Below are positions 1-22,429 of a stretch of DNA of 64,000 nucleotides, one piece after another (position 1 is the first letter of the stretch; every line of letters begins with the position of its first letter). Source of the DNA: Elysia chlorotica (taxonomy: Eukaryota > Mollusca > Gastropoda > Plakobranchidae); the NCBI GenBank assembly GCA_003991915.1, contig RQTK01000322.1, forward strand, positions 7,501 to 71,500, written 5' to 3'. The position numbers and the translations under genes are program-made. Under the pieces are notes generated by a model, which was not told where the DNA came from, did not search any database, and worked only from the letters and a program-made list of their open reading frames with translations.

Positions 1-9858
<9,858 letters not shown>

Positions 9859-10179
9859 CTGGAGGAAACACACACACGGAAAGACGCGGTTAGCCTAGCA
9901 CTACAACATACTGTACACATCAATTCTGCTGTACACGCTTCGCTAGTCTGCATAGAAAAAGCCTAACTCAATTCAAGATAAGAATGGAAAAATGAATACA
10001 CACACACACAAGACAGCGTTGGACGTTAAACTACACACAGGCTGGTTAATTTCATCGGTAGCGAGGGCGTACTCTACGAGAACCACCAGCATTGTTAACA
10101 GAGATGGGTGCGCAATTTGTAAAAATGGAAACATAATTATATCTTATTTTTGAACCCCACAATTCCAAGCTCGCCGCCA

Positions 10180-10640
10180 AAACACCAACAAATCTATACA
10201 CAACAATTACCCAAAACACCAACAAATCTATACACAACAATTACCCAAAACACCAACAAATCTATACACAACAATTACCCAAAACACCAACAAATCTATA
10301 CACAACAATTAGCCAAAACACTAAAAACGGTTACACAATAACAGTCCAAAACACCTCAAACCTTTCAGCAATCAGCCCAAAACACCACAACCTACACAAC
10401 AATCAGCCTAAAACACAAAAATCTTTCCCAAATTATTAGCCAGCCCAAAAACACCAACAACCTACACACAAAAATCAACCCAAAACAACAACAACCTTTA
10501 CGCAAAAACCAACGTAAAACACCAACAACCGTTACGCACAAATCAGCAACAGCACATAGTACAAGACAATCAGCCAAAACACCAACAATCTCTCCCAAAT
10601 AATCAGCCAAAAGACGCACATTTTCCCCAACTATCAGCCA
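10180..10640. repeat. 34-bp tandem repeat grading into diverged CCAAAACACCAACAA copies
   Basis: Four near-perfect units (AACACCAACAAATCTATACA then CAACAATTACCCAA) are followed by about 300 bp of decayed units. An A/C-rich strand, upstream of numb exon a. Confidence 0.88.
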
Positions 10641-10799
10641 AAACATGAACTACCTCACATGTAACCAAAGCAGTCCTGCCATATCAAGTCAACGTCGTAA
10701 CAATTTTACAAGCACATTTTCTAGTCAAACACGCGCTGTGTGGCGTTGCCGCGACAAGACAAGAAGAAGAATTGAGAAAACATCCACATATTGTGTACA

Positions 10800-11790
10800 T
10801 GAACATTTCACCCACTCGGCCAGTTTTCTCAAATTATGTTTACAAGGATGTGTTCTGTCTCCAGTACTTTACACGACATACGCTAATGACTGTACATCAA
10901 TGTCTGATGATGTGCCCTTGATTACATTTGCAGACGATACCTAATTTCAAATGTTGAAAGTTCGCATTTCAAACAGATTTCAATATTTACCAAATGGTGT
11001 GATGATAATTATCTGATCTTAAATGTGAGTAAGACAAAAGAGATGTTCATCGATTTCAGAACAAAGAGGAGTCCCACTGCACCGCTGATAATCAAAGACC
11101 AGGAAGTAGAAATTGTTCCATCTCATAAGTATCTGGGTATCACAATAGACAACAAACTCTCCTGGCATTCCCATGTAAGGTCCGTATAAACCAGTGACTG
11201 TTTTTTAAGGAAACTTGAATCTTTTAAAATACAAAACCACCTTATCAATGTGTTCTATAGTGCAACATTACCGAATGTTTTTAAATTCGGTATTAACTGT
11301 TGGGCGGGAAACATCACATCAAATGACAAAAATTTATTGAATAGTCGTCAAAAAAGATGAAAAAATAACAAATACGGCCCTACCATCTATTGATGAACTA
11401 TATTTAAAAAACTGCACTTTAAAAGTTAAATGTATATTGAAGGATGATACGCACCCTCTCTTCTCCCGGTTCGAGAGATCGGCACGCAGTGGTAGACTGC
11501 TCTCCCATAAAGCACGCACGGAAAGGTACGGACATTCTTTTGTTCCAGCGTCAGTTAGGGTGCAGCGGGACTCATCTTCCTAGAGCCAGTGCCAAATAAA
11601 TTGCTGACGACTCTATGTGGTTGTGCGTATGTGTGTGCGTGTGTGTGTGTGTGTGTGTGTTTGGGATGATGAGGGCGCGTATGTTTTTCAACTTTGACTA
11701 TGTTAAGGATGTTCTGTTTGTGATTCTGTTCTTGATTTTGTAATGCGCTGTAACCAAACAAAATAAAGTATTATCTTATCTGATCTATTC
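10800..11790 (+). mobile_element. Decayed non-LTR retrotransposon, RT C-terminal half and 3' end (CR1/L2-like)
   Basis: The RT pieces QGCVLSPVLY and ITFADDT (to 10941) are followed in another frame from 10986 by KWCDDNYLILNVSKTKEMF, IDFRTKRSP, SHKYLGITIDNKLSW, an in-frame stop at about 11187, then FLRKLESFKIQNHLINVFYS and FGINCWAGNIT, another stop, and LKDDTHPLFSRFERSARSGR to RYGHSFVPA. This is the usual order of the C-terminal half of CR1/L2-type LINEs. The 3' end has AATAAA and a TATCTTATCT-like tail near 11765-11785. At least one frameshift and two stops make it a fossil. The clade assignment is tentative. Confidence 0.8.
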
Positions 11791-13024
11791 AGGAAGAGGC
11801 GCCGGCGCTAGGCAGACACCGAGACGGGGCCGGAGACGGAGCCCGAGACGGAGCCAGATCCGGGCCTATCAATCGGCCCAGATTTCTAGACAAGACGGAG
11901 CACTCGGGCCCCTTCAGGCGGGCGATCAATCGATACATGCAGCCTCCTCTGATCAGGGTTAACAGCGCAACACACAGCAGAGCAGACAGTGAGCCGCGAT
12001 ACCAGAGGGTGAGACACGCGGGCGGAAAAACAGGTGTATAGTCACCCCTAAAACCCTCAAACCCTAAAACCAAGGTCCCCTCAAGATATGTGGGCTTCTC
12101 AACTTCGTCATATATTCCCTGTTCATCAAAGCATGAATATTTTGAAACTGTCTTTGTTTTTTGTTTTTTTTGTTTTTTTTTTTCTTTTTTTTTATACATA
12201 CACAGTCACGGGGGTTTAAAAGCGTTAATCTCGTGCATTTTTTTTTAAACAATCAGTTTCTTTTTAGAGGCTGTTTGTTTTTGTTTTTGTCTTTACTTAA
12301 ACATATGCGATCTATCTTACAAACGGTAAATACTATTGCAGGTGTACTAATTTCTGCGCCCATTTAGACAATTAGATTTGTAACCGTGTACAATGGGTAC
12401 CACTGACCGCCACTGACCGCCACGGAGACCTCACTGTGGACACTGTGGATAGCGGGGCTCACCAGCAAGAAGTTGTCTCTGGGTGGATACAGCGCCTTCA
12501 CAGTTGGCATTTCAGATTCGTAAACAAAAAGGTGTGTCATTTTTTTTTCTTACGTCAAACCTTTGCAATGGGCATAGCGCGACCAAATACGCCATTTGTG
12601 GACGAGGCCCAGATTTTTACTTTAAGTGGCGGGATTTTTTTTTTCGGTCTACTTTCCATCACACACACAGTTGTCTATGATCCCTACCCACAGGTATACA
12701 TACCAGAGTTATAGAAACCAAACCTGAGTAAATATACACGTAGTCTGTATAACCCGGGCAGCACACACTGGGTTGGTTACACACCTGTAGGCCCGCAAGG
12801 CTTGCTGTTAATGGTGTTATCAGCGAGTAGCGGGCCAGCCAGCACACCTGATCACACCTGATCGATGGAGAACAGTGCAGGCCAACTAAACAGTGACAGA
12901 GACAGTCAGTCGGGCTGTCGTTACTAATTCACGACTGTGTTCAGGTAGAGCGAACAACGCCGACTGTGCCACTGGCAGCGTGAGTGCCCCTGTAAACAGC
13001 ATCACAGAGAGCAGTAGCAGAGCT

Positions 13025-13630
13025 GATTCCCTGACGCACGGGGCATCGTGTACTAAGTACTGTAGTAATGCTCCCTGACACACGGGGCATCGTGTACTAA
13101 GTACTGTAGTAATGCTCCCTGACACACGGGGCATCGTGTACTAAGTACTGTAGTAATGCTCCCTGACGCACGGGGCATCGTGTACTAAGTACTGTAGTAA
13201 TGCTCCCTGACGCACGGGGCATCGTGTACTAAGTACTGTAGTAATGCTCCCTGACGCACGGGGCATCGTGTACTAAGTACTGTAGTAATGCTCCCTGACG
13301 CACGGGGCAGCGTGTACTAAGTACTGTAGTAATGCTCCCTGACGCACGGGGCATCGTGTACTAAGTACTGTAGTAATGCTCCCTGACGCACGGGGCATCG
13401 TGTACTAAGTACTGTAGTAATGCTCCCTGACACACGGGGCATCGTGTACTAAGTACTGTAGTAATGCTCCCTGACGCACGGGGCATCGTGTACTAAGTAC
13501 TGTAGTAATGCTCCCTGACACACGGGGCATCGTGTACTAAGTACTGTAGTAATGCTCCCTGACGCACGGGGCATCGTGTACTAAGTACTGTAGTAATGCT
13601 CCCTGACGCACGGGGCATCGTGTACATGGG
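13025..13630. repeat. 44-bp minisatellite, about 14 copies
   Basis: The unit is GACGCACGGGGCATCGTGTA followed by CTAAGTACTGTAGTAATGCT and CCCT. Copies are almost identical, the chief variant being GACACACGG for GACGCACGG. Confidence 0.95.
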
Positions 13631-13884
13631 TGCGCCGAAATGGTAACATTTAACTGTAAAACAACTAAAATCTGACCAAAACAACACAGAAGTAGTTATA
13701 ATTGAATTTTTAAAAGATTAAATGAGACGTGCGACCAAATCTTACTTAGCCCTTAGTCCTGCCTCGGCGCAGGTATAAACTTGCGTCAAAATTGAGTACA
13801 ATGTACCAGGAAGTTCCCATGAATGGGTATTGGACTAAATCTAAATTTCAGACATGACTTACGTCCGACTTTTAGACCTACGCC

Positions 13885-13970
13885 CCAGAAGCACGCTCTC
13901 GGCCGAGTAGGTGCACGTTGAGATTCGAACATCGGGTCACTAGCACTAGTGCGCCCCTGCTTTTAAAATG
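13885..13970 (-). mobile_element. Possible tRNA-like SINE head
   Basis: The minus strand has GGGCGCACTAGTGCTAGTGA then TGTTCGAATCTC, which fits a degenerate A/B-box pair. Weak. Confidence 0.3.
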
Positions 13971-14542
13971 CCTCGTGTCATGTGTTCCACTGCACTGGAC
14001 TATCCCTTTACGGCATTGCAACAACACCAAACAAGCAGTCGGGGCGAGACAGGGTAGAGAGCCTGGTGACAGAGACTGACAACCGTAGGGGATCGTATTC
14101 CCCCGTCAGCCAAACATTAAAGACACGTATGGTGTCTACGTGAGTCTCTCCCAGTGTGCGCGTGTGTGCGCGTGTGTGCGCCAGGTACAATGTATTGATC
14201 CTTTGACATGTTGACAATGCTCGCCATTACGTAATACACGCCCGTCTGTTGTCAGAATGTTCAGCAGCGTGTTGACCTCTTCAGTACATCATTGTACACT
14301 TTGTGTATATACTAGACCTGTAAAACATGCACATTGCATAGACCTACTACATGTACATTGAACATTGTTGTACATGCATCGTCAAGGCGTTGAGAGCTTG
14401 CACTGCTGGCGCGGGACGATTCGCTAACAGAAAAGAACACCCATACATGTGCAGTGTGTTTGACCAGTTAGGTGGAGTACCTGCTGTATCGGTAACTAAA
14501 CCCAGACTACCTGTGGCACTGCTGACTGGAGAATGTACTCAC

Positions 14543-14790
14543 GGTGAGCTGCAGAAAAGCTCGACTCGACTCGCCGATCTAGTGGTCCCTGTATGCCCTG
14601 TACTGATGTAGGCTCCCGGCGTCCTATGCTGGAGTCGTTGCGCGGCCAGGGCTGGCCCATGCGCCAGGCTGCACCCAGTACAGGCGGAGAGCGGGAGGGG
14701 TAGCGGGGCCGCGGCTGGGACCAACACCGCCGCTCGCCACTGGGGCTACGGCACTAGCCCCTGATCGCACTGTGGGCTAGGGAGGACCCA
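14543..14790 (-). promoter_or_regulatory. GC-rich block, candidate numb leader exon/promoter
   Basis: About 250 bp with high G+C and many CpG, unlike the AT-rich surroundings. On the minus strand it ends at a good donor (GTGAGT, 14537-14542). One open frame across it reaches that donor in the phase needed to continue into numb exon a, but has no ATG. It could be a 5' UTR exon. Unproven. Confidence 0.25.
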
Positions 14791-15499
14791 CGCCCCGCCT
14801 CAGTACAATCATGTTACTAGCTCGCTCACACTGTACACTAGGGATAGGACAGGTACACCCCCCCCCCACACACACACACAACTTAACTAAGCTCTCTGAC
14901 CACCAGTTAGTGAGTGAGTGAGTGAGTTTGTTTTACGGCAAGTGTTCCTCACGATTGGCCAGGTGCTCAGCCGTTCACGACAGTAACAACACCAAAACAC
15001 AACAAAGTTTCATCATCACAAGAACAGAAAGGTATCTGTGATTGACTGATTCAAGATGGTGTAAAAATCAGCTAACATTAAAGATGTTTTTGTTCTTGTT
15101 GTTGTTTGTTACTTTACCAAACACTATAGCCTACATTACATACTGACATTATTGACAAAAGTGAAATGTTGTCATAGCTCGTTAAACAGAAGAATAAACA
15201 GATCAATATATATGTGTATGGTGTGTATTACTCGGTAGCATCTATATATATATAATAAAATATATACATGGAAATCTTGGCCAAATCGCCGTGTCACTCA
15301 AATGGAACTTTACTTTTTTTAAAAACTACATTCAGCCCTCATCCCTCCAACACGGGGACCCCGACCATATCCTATTAGATTAAGCGGACTAGTACATGTA
15401 GCTGTTTTAACACAGGTGCCAAGAATTATTAAATTATACATGTAAGTGATTTCAACCTCAGAGCGCTAGATGCGGAACCAAATCGCTAACACATGAATG

Positions 15500-15700
15500 G
15501 AACATTTCATTCATTGTCCAGGGCGTGGGTCCTCGGTTCGAGTCTCCGCTAGCCGCCCCGAAGCACGAGGGACTCTTCAGGGTCCGTACACGGCGACTAC
15601 AACCAGAGTCGGATAGCCAGGACTTGGCCGGCCCACCCGACCTGGGATCGAACCGGCAATCGTCCAAATCCAATACAAATCCTTGGACCAACTTGTCCCG
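15500..15700. mobile_element. Possible tRNA-like repeat
   Basis: GGTTCGAGTCTCC on the plus strand (15536-15548) and GGTTCGATCCC on the minus strand (near 15645) both look like B boxes. This could be two SINE heads in opposite directions. I cannot define the ends. Confidence 0.3.
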
Positions 15701-15959
15701 TTCCCTTTCAATGTTCTAGTATGTGAATGGGAGCTTTGGGCACTAAATCTGACTGAACACCTGGGAGCAGTCACACTCATTAACTACTAGCTAGATTCAT
15801 GTGTACATGAACACTCCAACAGCACTGTGTGAGCGACCGCAGCATCCCTTCTGTCTCCTAAGTTCATCGGTTCGCGCGGCCGTTGTGGTCTAGCGCTGGC
15901 AACTAAAATGTCGTATTTGGGGGGAAATTATACACCGTGTCTGACTCGCTGCCACGTCT

Positions 15960-16145
15960 TCTAGTTCTAGATCATCATCATCATCATTGTGTGACTCGCC
16001 ACCACGTCTTCTAGTTCACATCATCATCAGCATGACTCGCCACCACGTCTTCTAGTTCACATCATCATCATGTATGACTCGCCACCACGTCTTCTAGTTC
16101 TAGTTCATATCATCAGCATGACTCGCCACCACGTCTTCTAGTTCA

Positions 16146-16178
<33 letters not shown>

Positions 16179-16225
16179 TGTGTGACTCGCCACCACATCT
16201 TCTAGTTCACATCATCATCACCATG
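15960..16225. repeat. Compound ATC / GACTCGCCACCACGTCTTCT repeat
   Basis: Six copies of a unit GACTCGCCACCACGTCTTCT plus AGTTCACATCATCATCA, with variable numbers of ATC triplets. Confidence 0.88.
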
Positions 16226-16573
16226 ATTGTCTGACACAGTTTGTTGTGCGGCTGTTTGGCCTCTCTGTGTTTTTGCGCAGTACTAACTGACAGTAGATAA
16301 GCGCAGCTCGATGATCGCGGCCCAGTGTTGATAACCCACGATAAGCTTCACGATAGGCTGGGCTAGGCTGGGCTAGGCTGGGCTAGGCTGTACGTGTATA
16401 CACTGTCATAGCACTGTCGGTCTGTCCTTATCGCGTGCTGGGGCCTGGCTGCAGACTGGCCGCTCTCCCGCACTGGGTCACGCCGGCCAACCCACCAGTG
16501 AATGGCAGTGATGCAGCGCTCAACAGTTTAACGGGAGTGTAGCGTGGGGGTCAACACAAATCGACAGTAATAA

Positions 16574-16750
16574 ACAACACTAAAACCGTTCTACACGGCT
16601 CATACATTCAAAATCCTGTAGGAGGTTTCAGGGAGACAAAACCGTTATACACTGCTCATACATTACAAATCCTGTAGAAGGTTTCAGGGAGACAAAACCG
16701 TTATACACGGTTCATACATTCAAAATCCTGTAGAAGGTTTCAGGGAGACA
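16574..16750. repeat. 58-bp tandem repeat, three copies
   Basis: Units hold ACCGTTATACACGGTTCATA and AATCCTGTAGAAGGTTTCAG. A four-copy TGGGCTAGGC decamer lies shortly before, at 16357-16390. Confidence 0.88.
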
Positions 16751-16879
16751 TAGTGAGTGAGTGAGTTTGTTTTACGGCATAAAAACTGCACACGGAGACA
16801 ACAGGGTCAAAGAGGGAACGAGCGGGGGCCAGAAAAATCCATCTATGCAATCGACCAAGAGGTTGACACGGAGAGATGC

Positions 16880-17145
16880 ACTAACAGACATGCGAGATGC
16901 AGACATACAGATACACTAACAGACATGCGAGATGCAGACATACAGATACACTAACAGACATGCGAGATGAAGACAGACAGATACACTAACAGACATGCGA
17001 GATGCAGACAGACAGATACACTAACAGACATGCGAGATGAAGACAGACAGATACACTAACAGACATGCGATGCAGACATACAGATACACTAACAGACATG
17101 CGAGATGAAGACAGACAGATACACTAACAGACATGCGAAATGAAG
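16880..17145. repeat. 33-35-bp tandem repeat, about eight copies
   Basis: Units read CACTAACAGACATGCGAGAT then GCAGACATACAGATA or GAAGACAGACAGATA. Confidence 0.9.
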
Positions 17146-17149
17146 ACAG

Positions 17150-20100
17150 GCTGGTAGACAGACAGAAGCAGACACACAAGTTATAACTTACGAAGGTAGC
17201 GAAAGAAGCAGGAAAAGAGTTGTATGTTCGATGGATAAAGCAACAAGTGTAAAATTCCTTTGATTGGTACAATCCTAATAGCGTGTGGTCCACCACGGGT
17301 CAAGGTTTCTATCAATATCAACCACACCAAGATCATAACACTTAATACACAGTATTAGCAGCATGTAATAGACTAGTGCCCCGTGAGCGGGCACAGAGAC
17401 CCCCCGCTAATCTCGCTAATCTAGCCAGACTCACCCTGATCGCTCCATGCTGTGTGTGTGTGTGTGTGAGGGGCGAATCCTGTCCCGGTCAGACGGTCAG
17501 ACGGTCAGAGTACTCAGACGGGCCACTACAACGACAGACGTGTGAGTACAAGTACTCGTCTCCGCTGGCATGTTGTCCACGCGTTACGCAGGCACAGTGA
17601 ATCACAGTTAGTATTGACTTGTTGCTTTTTTCTGCCAATAACCCCTGTTTTGGCAGTGAACACTGTATATATAATTATGCTCCAAGTCCACTGCCAGTAG
17701 GCTTGCTGATTTTTTTTTAAGTATCAAAGCAAGAGAATAATAGAAAATCACTGTAATGTGTAGTCCAGTGGAGCTATTTCTCCTGTGTCCAGCGCTAAAA
17801 TTCAGAGATAAGTACACATGTATAAGTTTAGTACGAAGCACACTGCGGAGGATGGGGAAATGTCCAAATTCCCAACTGAAACGTCAGTGAGTAAAGAATG
17901 ACGCACGGGTATTTCCGCTCACACAGAAAATCGATAAGTACTTGAACAGTGTGACATGCTCAGCTACGTTAACCACTGAATGGAGAATACAGCTCACGCG
18001 CTCTGTTCGAACCAATAAGGCAAAGATTAGATTTGCTACATACATTCCAGACGCCTACGCCGCAACTGCAAAGGATCAAATAGATTTGGGATGCCCAGTT
18101 TGGGTTTTAAAACATTCCTTCAACTTCCTTTTCTCTGCCTTAGAGATAATCCGGGTTTGTTTGGGGTTGTTGTTTTTTTAATAAGATGACTAAGGTATAT
18201 CCATCTCTGACATGAAATTATATAATTTGTTTGCTTGTGTGTGTGTGTGTGTTGTTGTTTTTTTAATTCACGCTCGGAGAAAATAAAAAAGCGCGAAGCT
18301 GCATTACATGTTGGCGACACAAACTGTGAAGAGAACATCTCGAGATAGAGAGCGGGACGAGGCGCGGGACTGGTCTAGCACCCGGCGCTCCCGCTCTAGG
18401 AAAGGTCCCATCAGTCGTCAGAATGCATTGATTTTTAAAGACAAGCAACTTTTGGTACGAGAAAACGATCTCCGGCAGTGCCTGTGCGATAAAGAGGTAC
18501 ACATGTAGTAAGCGGAGATTTCTGAGATGGAGACCACTGTACTGACTTCCGCTATGTGTTTAGCGCGAAGCGAGGGGAAGTTGTCCAGCACCCAGCAGGT
18601 CTGCCTAGCCTGGCCGTCATGGCGGCTGTCAAGCTCATCAGCGCGACACTGTTCGCATGTCTGGAACGGCATGGCCCGGTTATAATTGACAGTGTCTTAT
18701 TAAATGCACCCCCCCTCACCCAAACCACACATACACGCACGTTTTGTTTGATGTGGACCAACTCAGAATGCCCCATTGGTTGTGTGTATACTGAATTCCC
18801 TCTAGTCTGTTGTCTCTGCCCTATCACTGAGAGAGAGAGAGAGAAGAAAACGAACGTACCGAGCCCACACCCAGTTGCCATGTATCTTGGCCAAACATGT
18901 CGCAATGACAACCAGTAGGCGCTCCATTAATTGTCAATGAGAAGCGAGAATCATGGCAGAATGTACACCATGTAGCCACAGTTTGGAAATGTCAGCGCGG
19001 TGCCGAGCGCACTGGGGTCCAGACTTAATAAGATGGCTGGGCTGGCTGGCCTGCCAGGCAAGTCTTAATTAGAACGGTCTTCAGCCCCGGGTGTTCAAAC
19101 CGCCTCACCAGAACTAGGAGAAGGTCAGGGGGGCGGGCGTCACTCAGGCAACTCATTAACGGCTTATCTAAGCAGGCCCGCCAGCTAGGTTGGCCAGAGT
19201 AACATTCCAATAGGGTTATTTGCCTCGCCTGGAATACTGACACTTTACTTCAGCTAGGCTAGGCTACACCAAAGTACATGTATACACTGTAGTAAACATT
19301 CCAATATGATTACATGTGTTTCAGTGTCGTGGACCGATGTACTCATGTAGTGAGACACCGCCAGCCACACAATCACGTGACAATGGGTTATCTCACGTCC
19401 ACTCCACACTGGAACTCAGTGGAGGCATCTCTGACCAACGACCACCAGCTAGGCTAGACACGTTCCAAACCACCATAGCACCAATGAGAACCAGCTAGGC
19501 TAGACACGTTCCAAACCACCATAGCACCAATGACAATCCCGGAACTGCAAGACTACGTGCCATTGGGAGTAGAACAATCCGAAGCGTAGCATCACATCCC
19601 TTAGTTTTGTTAAATGTTAGAGGGCAGTGTAGGGCGACATTACATTTTAAGGTGAAAATGAGATGTTTACATATATCAAGGCGGACGAGAGCTTTGATAT
19701 AATTACATAATACCAATAGAAATAGCGTAGATCTACAATTATCCTCAAATGTATGAAATCGGAAAAAAAGCACAAACAGGCAATGGCCAGACAAGGCAAC
19801 TAACGGGTCGACTTATAATCTAGTAATAATCTACTTCAACAGGTTCAACACAACATCTTGCGCATCGCCTCACACGGTCACAGTTTAGTCTAAACCGTCC
19901 ACTTACACATAGACACTGCGGAAGTAATAAATAAAACGTTGAGGTTTAGATGAGCTGCTCCATTAAGTGTTGTTGGCTACTCCAGTTGAAGATGATCACA
20001 AAGCATAAGTTGCCACTTGTCACACACACACACACCACAATACGTGTAACTGTAGCTTAGCCTATGTGACAAACCTACTGAAAACTCGAGTCGGGGCCTA

Positions 20101-21060
20101 CGTAGCGGAACTAGTGTTACTTCTAATACTAGTGGTAGTTCCAACAAAGGCGAAAGACGAGTGTGTCTACGTCAGCAGCAGGCCTGCCTGGCCTGGCCTG
20201 GCCCTCAAGATGCAAGGCCTGGGCGAGGGGGCGACTGTAGCAGGCGCAGATAGCAGGGCATGACACCAAATCCACCCAGCCCAGGAATGTAGGTTAGACC
20301 AAACACTTTGGTCACGGTGGAGCGGAGCTAGGGGGGATCTCTACACGCTGACAGCTGACACACACGCTCCCTAAGTAATCATAACAGTAAACACTGACAC
20401 TGAAGGAAGGTGGGTCTCGCCTGCTGGCCCGGGCGCCGGGGTCATAAATCTAAACGTCTTGCGGATGGTTACTTGGTTAGCGCAGTGCTCGGCCACATGA
20501 CACTGGCCGGGCCGACACAGGGGAAGAAGAATTATCCACATACACACACACACACAGAGCCTGGCAAACACAAACTTACTGAGCTCAAGTGAACACACAC
20601 CAAGCTGGGACAGGATGGTAAGTCTCTACCCACGGAGACGATGGGGGGAGGGGAGGGGAGGCTCTTGTTCAGGACGGCTCTCAAACTGGGAGCTCCTACA
20701 GGGAACTTTTTGTACATGTACAACGATCCAAGGGGCACACACCTCGTATGGGTAGCAGAACGCGAAAACATTTACCCTGGAAGAGAAACAGACAGACACA
20801 GAGATGGACAGTGAGAGGGAGGTAGGCTACAGTACTACTAGATCTGGATGCTTGGCGATACAATCATAGAATTCTTCAGAAGGCGACAGAAAGTGTGTAC
20901 GTTCTGCTACCTAACAATCGCACCTACGAGCTCACCCACAGCAGAGTTAGAGGACAGCACAGAGAACGTGAAGTCAACTTTGCCCAGAGTTCTAGGGTGA
21001 GGTGAAATCTCTGCCATACCTCTCGGTTTCGATAGCACTTTGGGCTGCGTGTGTCTGATT
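17150..21060. other. Intergenic DNA with no recognised gene
   Basis: Apart from the 46-bp duplication at 19.45 kb and short CA/GT runs I see no coding exon, transposon core or RNA gene here. Short open frames have no recognisable motif or splice context. Confidence 0.6.
19450..19535. repeat. 46-bp direct duplication
   Basis: CCAGCTAGGCTAGACACGTT and CCAAACCACCATAGCACCAA occur twice in tandem. Confidence 0.85.
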
Positions 21061-21061
21061 T

Positions 21062-21880
21062 GAGACAGTCCCATGTGGAGTGTATACATGTAGTCGCCTT
21101 TTAGTAGAGAGTCACTATATGATTAGAGAGTTATAGCAACCGTACTTGTAGCTCTGACGTGTACCGGTAGCGTGTAGGAAAACGAGGCTCGCGCTACCAG
21201 TCATCGCTTGGCTGAAAAGCCTTATAGCAGCGTAACTCACAGGTCGACCTGTAGCTTTTGTTATTGTTTTTATGTTAAGTTTAAACAGTGTGGATGTATA
21301 TATAATCAAATCTAGATCTAGGATCCTATTATATATTAATGCGGTTACACGGTCTCGGCAACAGTCAAAAACAAACAAAAAAGGATAATAAAATCATTAG
21401 ATCTATACTAGAGATCCATACCCAGACGAAAACCCGACAGCTGAGAAGCATGTATTTTGAAACCACTTTTCGATCGAAACAAACTAACTTTCAGGGCCCA
21501 ATCTTCTTTCAATGGACTAGAATTTGAAAAAATAATGCAAAAATAACTTTAGGTTTTTAAAATCAAATCTTTATTGTGGCTAAAAACACGTTTAAAGTGT
21601 CGACGTGTAGAGGGCCTCCTACACGTTACACGCAGGCCAAATTTACCGGTAGCGTGTAGAGCTGACGGGTAGGGAGAAACTAGGTCAGGGGAATCCCAAG
21701 CGGATGACGTCACTGGAGCTCTACCCGCTACAAGTAAGCTACACGTCGGCTCTGCTATAGGTGTCTAGTCTGCGGAAGAATGACGTGTACGTGTAGAGGT
21801 TGCCTGGACGGGGACAGTGGGGCAGTCAGATCGCAGAGAGTCCCATGTGGAGTGTATACATGTAGTCGCCTTTTAGTAGG
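21062..21880. mobile_element. Candidate non-autonomous element between 42-bp direct repeats
   Basis: About 42 bases containing CCCATGTGGAGTGTATACAT and GTAGTCGCCTTTTAGTA occur at about 21067-21105 and again at 21840-21878. Inside, TATAGCA near 21132 and its inverse near 21760 may be ends of an element rich in ACGTGTAG/CTACACGT words. No ORF. Boundaries are uncertain. Confidence 0.35.
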
Positions 21881-22215
21881 GGGGGCAAGTCACAGATTAT
21901 CATGCCCGAGAAAAGGAATGGAGATCTACGTGCAGCTGTTTGGCCATGACTTGTGTTGAGCATTGTGGTATGTGGATGAATCAAGACCTAGTTTTATCTG
22001 AGCAAACAGCCCACCAAGTACCTTTAAAAACTAGTCTAATGCTAACCGTTCTCTCCGTGTTCCCAGCACCGCCCCAGAGTGTGTACATGTATGTAGTACA
22101 GTGTGTACTGTGGTTACGGTACCGACTGCCCGACAGTGTACATAACTACAAACTGAGAACCATTGAGGCGACAAACACTGACAAGCGACAGTAAGAAAAT
22201 GTGGGGGCCAAAGGG

Positions 22216-22232
22216 TCTCTCTCTCTCTCCCT

Positions 22233-22273
<41 letters not shown>

Positions 22274-22305
22274 TCTCCCTCCTTCATCCTTCTTTTCCCC
22301 CCCCC

Positions 22306-22392
<87 letters not shown>
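22216..22392. repeat. (CT)n / poly-C compound microsatellite
   Basis: Two CT arrays separated by an 18-20-base C-run. Confidence 0.95.
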
Positions 22393-22394
<2 letters not shown>

Positions 22395-22429
22395 CCTCCC
22401 TCCCTCTCCCTGTGCCCTAACTACATAGA

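Noticed and set aside
11789-12199. 136-codon minus-strand frame starting in a poly-Lys stretch
   Set aside because: The N-terminal part is a low-complexity T/A tract and the rest has no recognisable domain.
18552-18918. Overlapping 120-codon frames on both strands
   Set aside because: No recognisable motif, no splice context, and equal length on both strands; likely chance.
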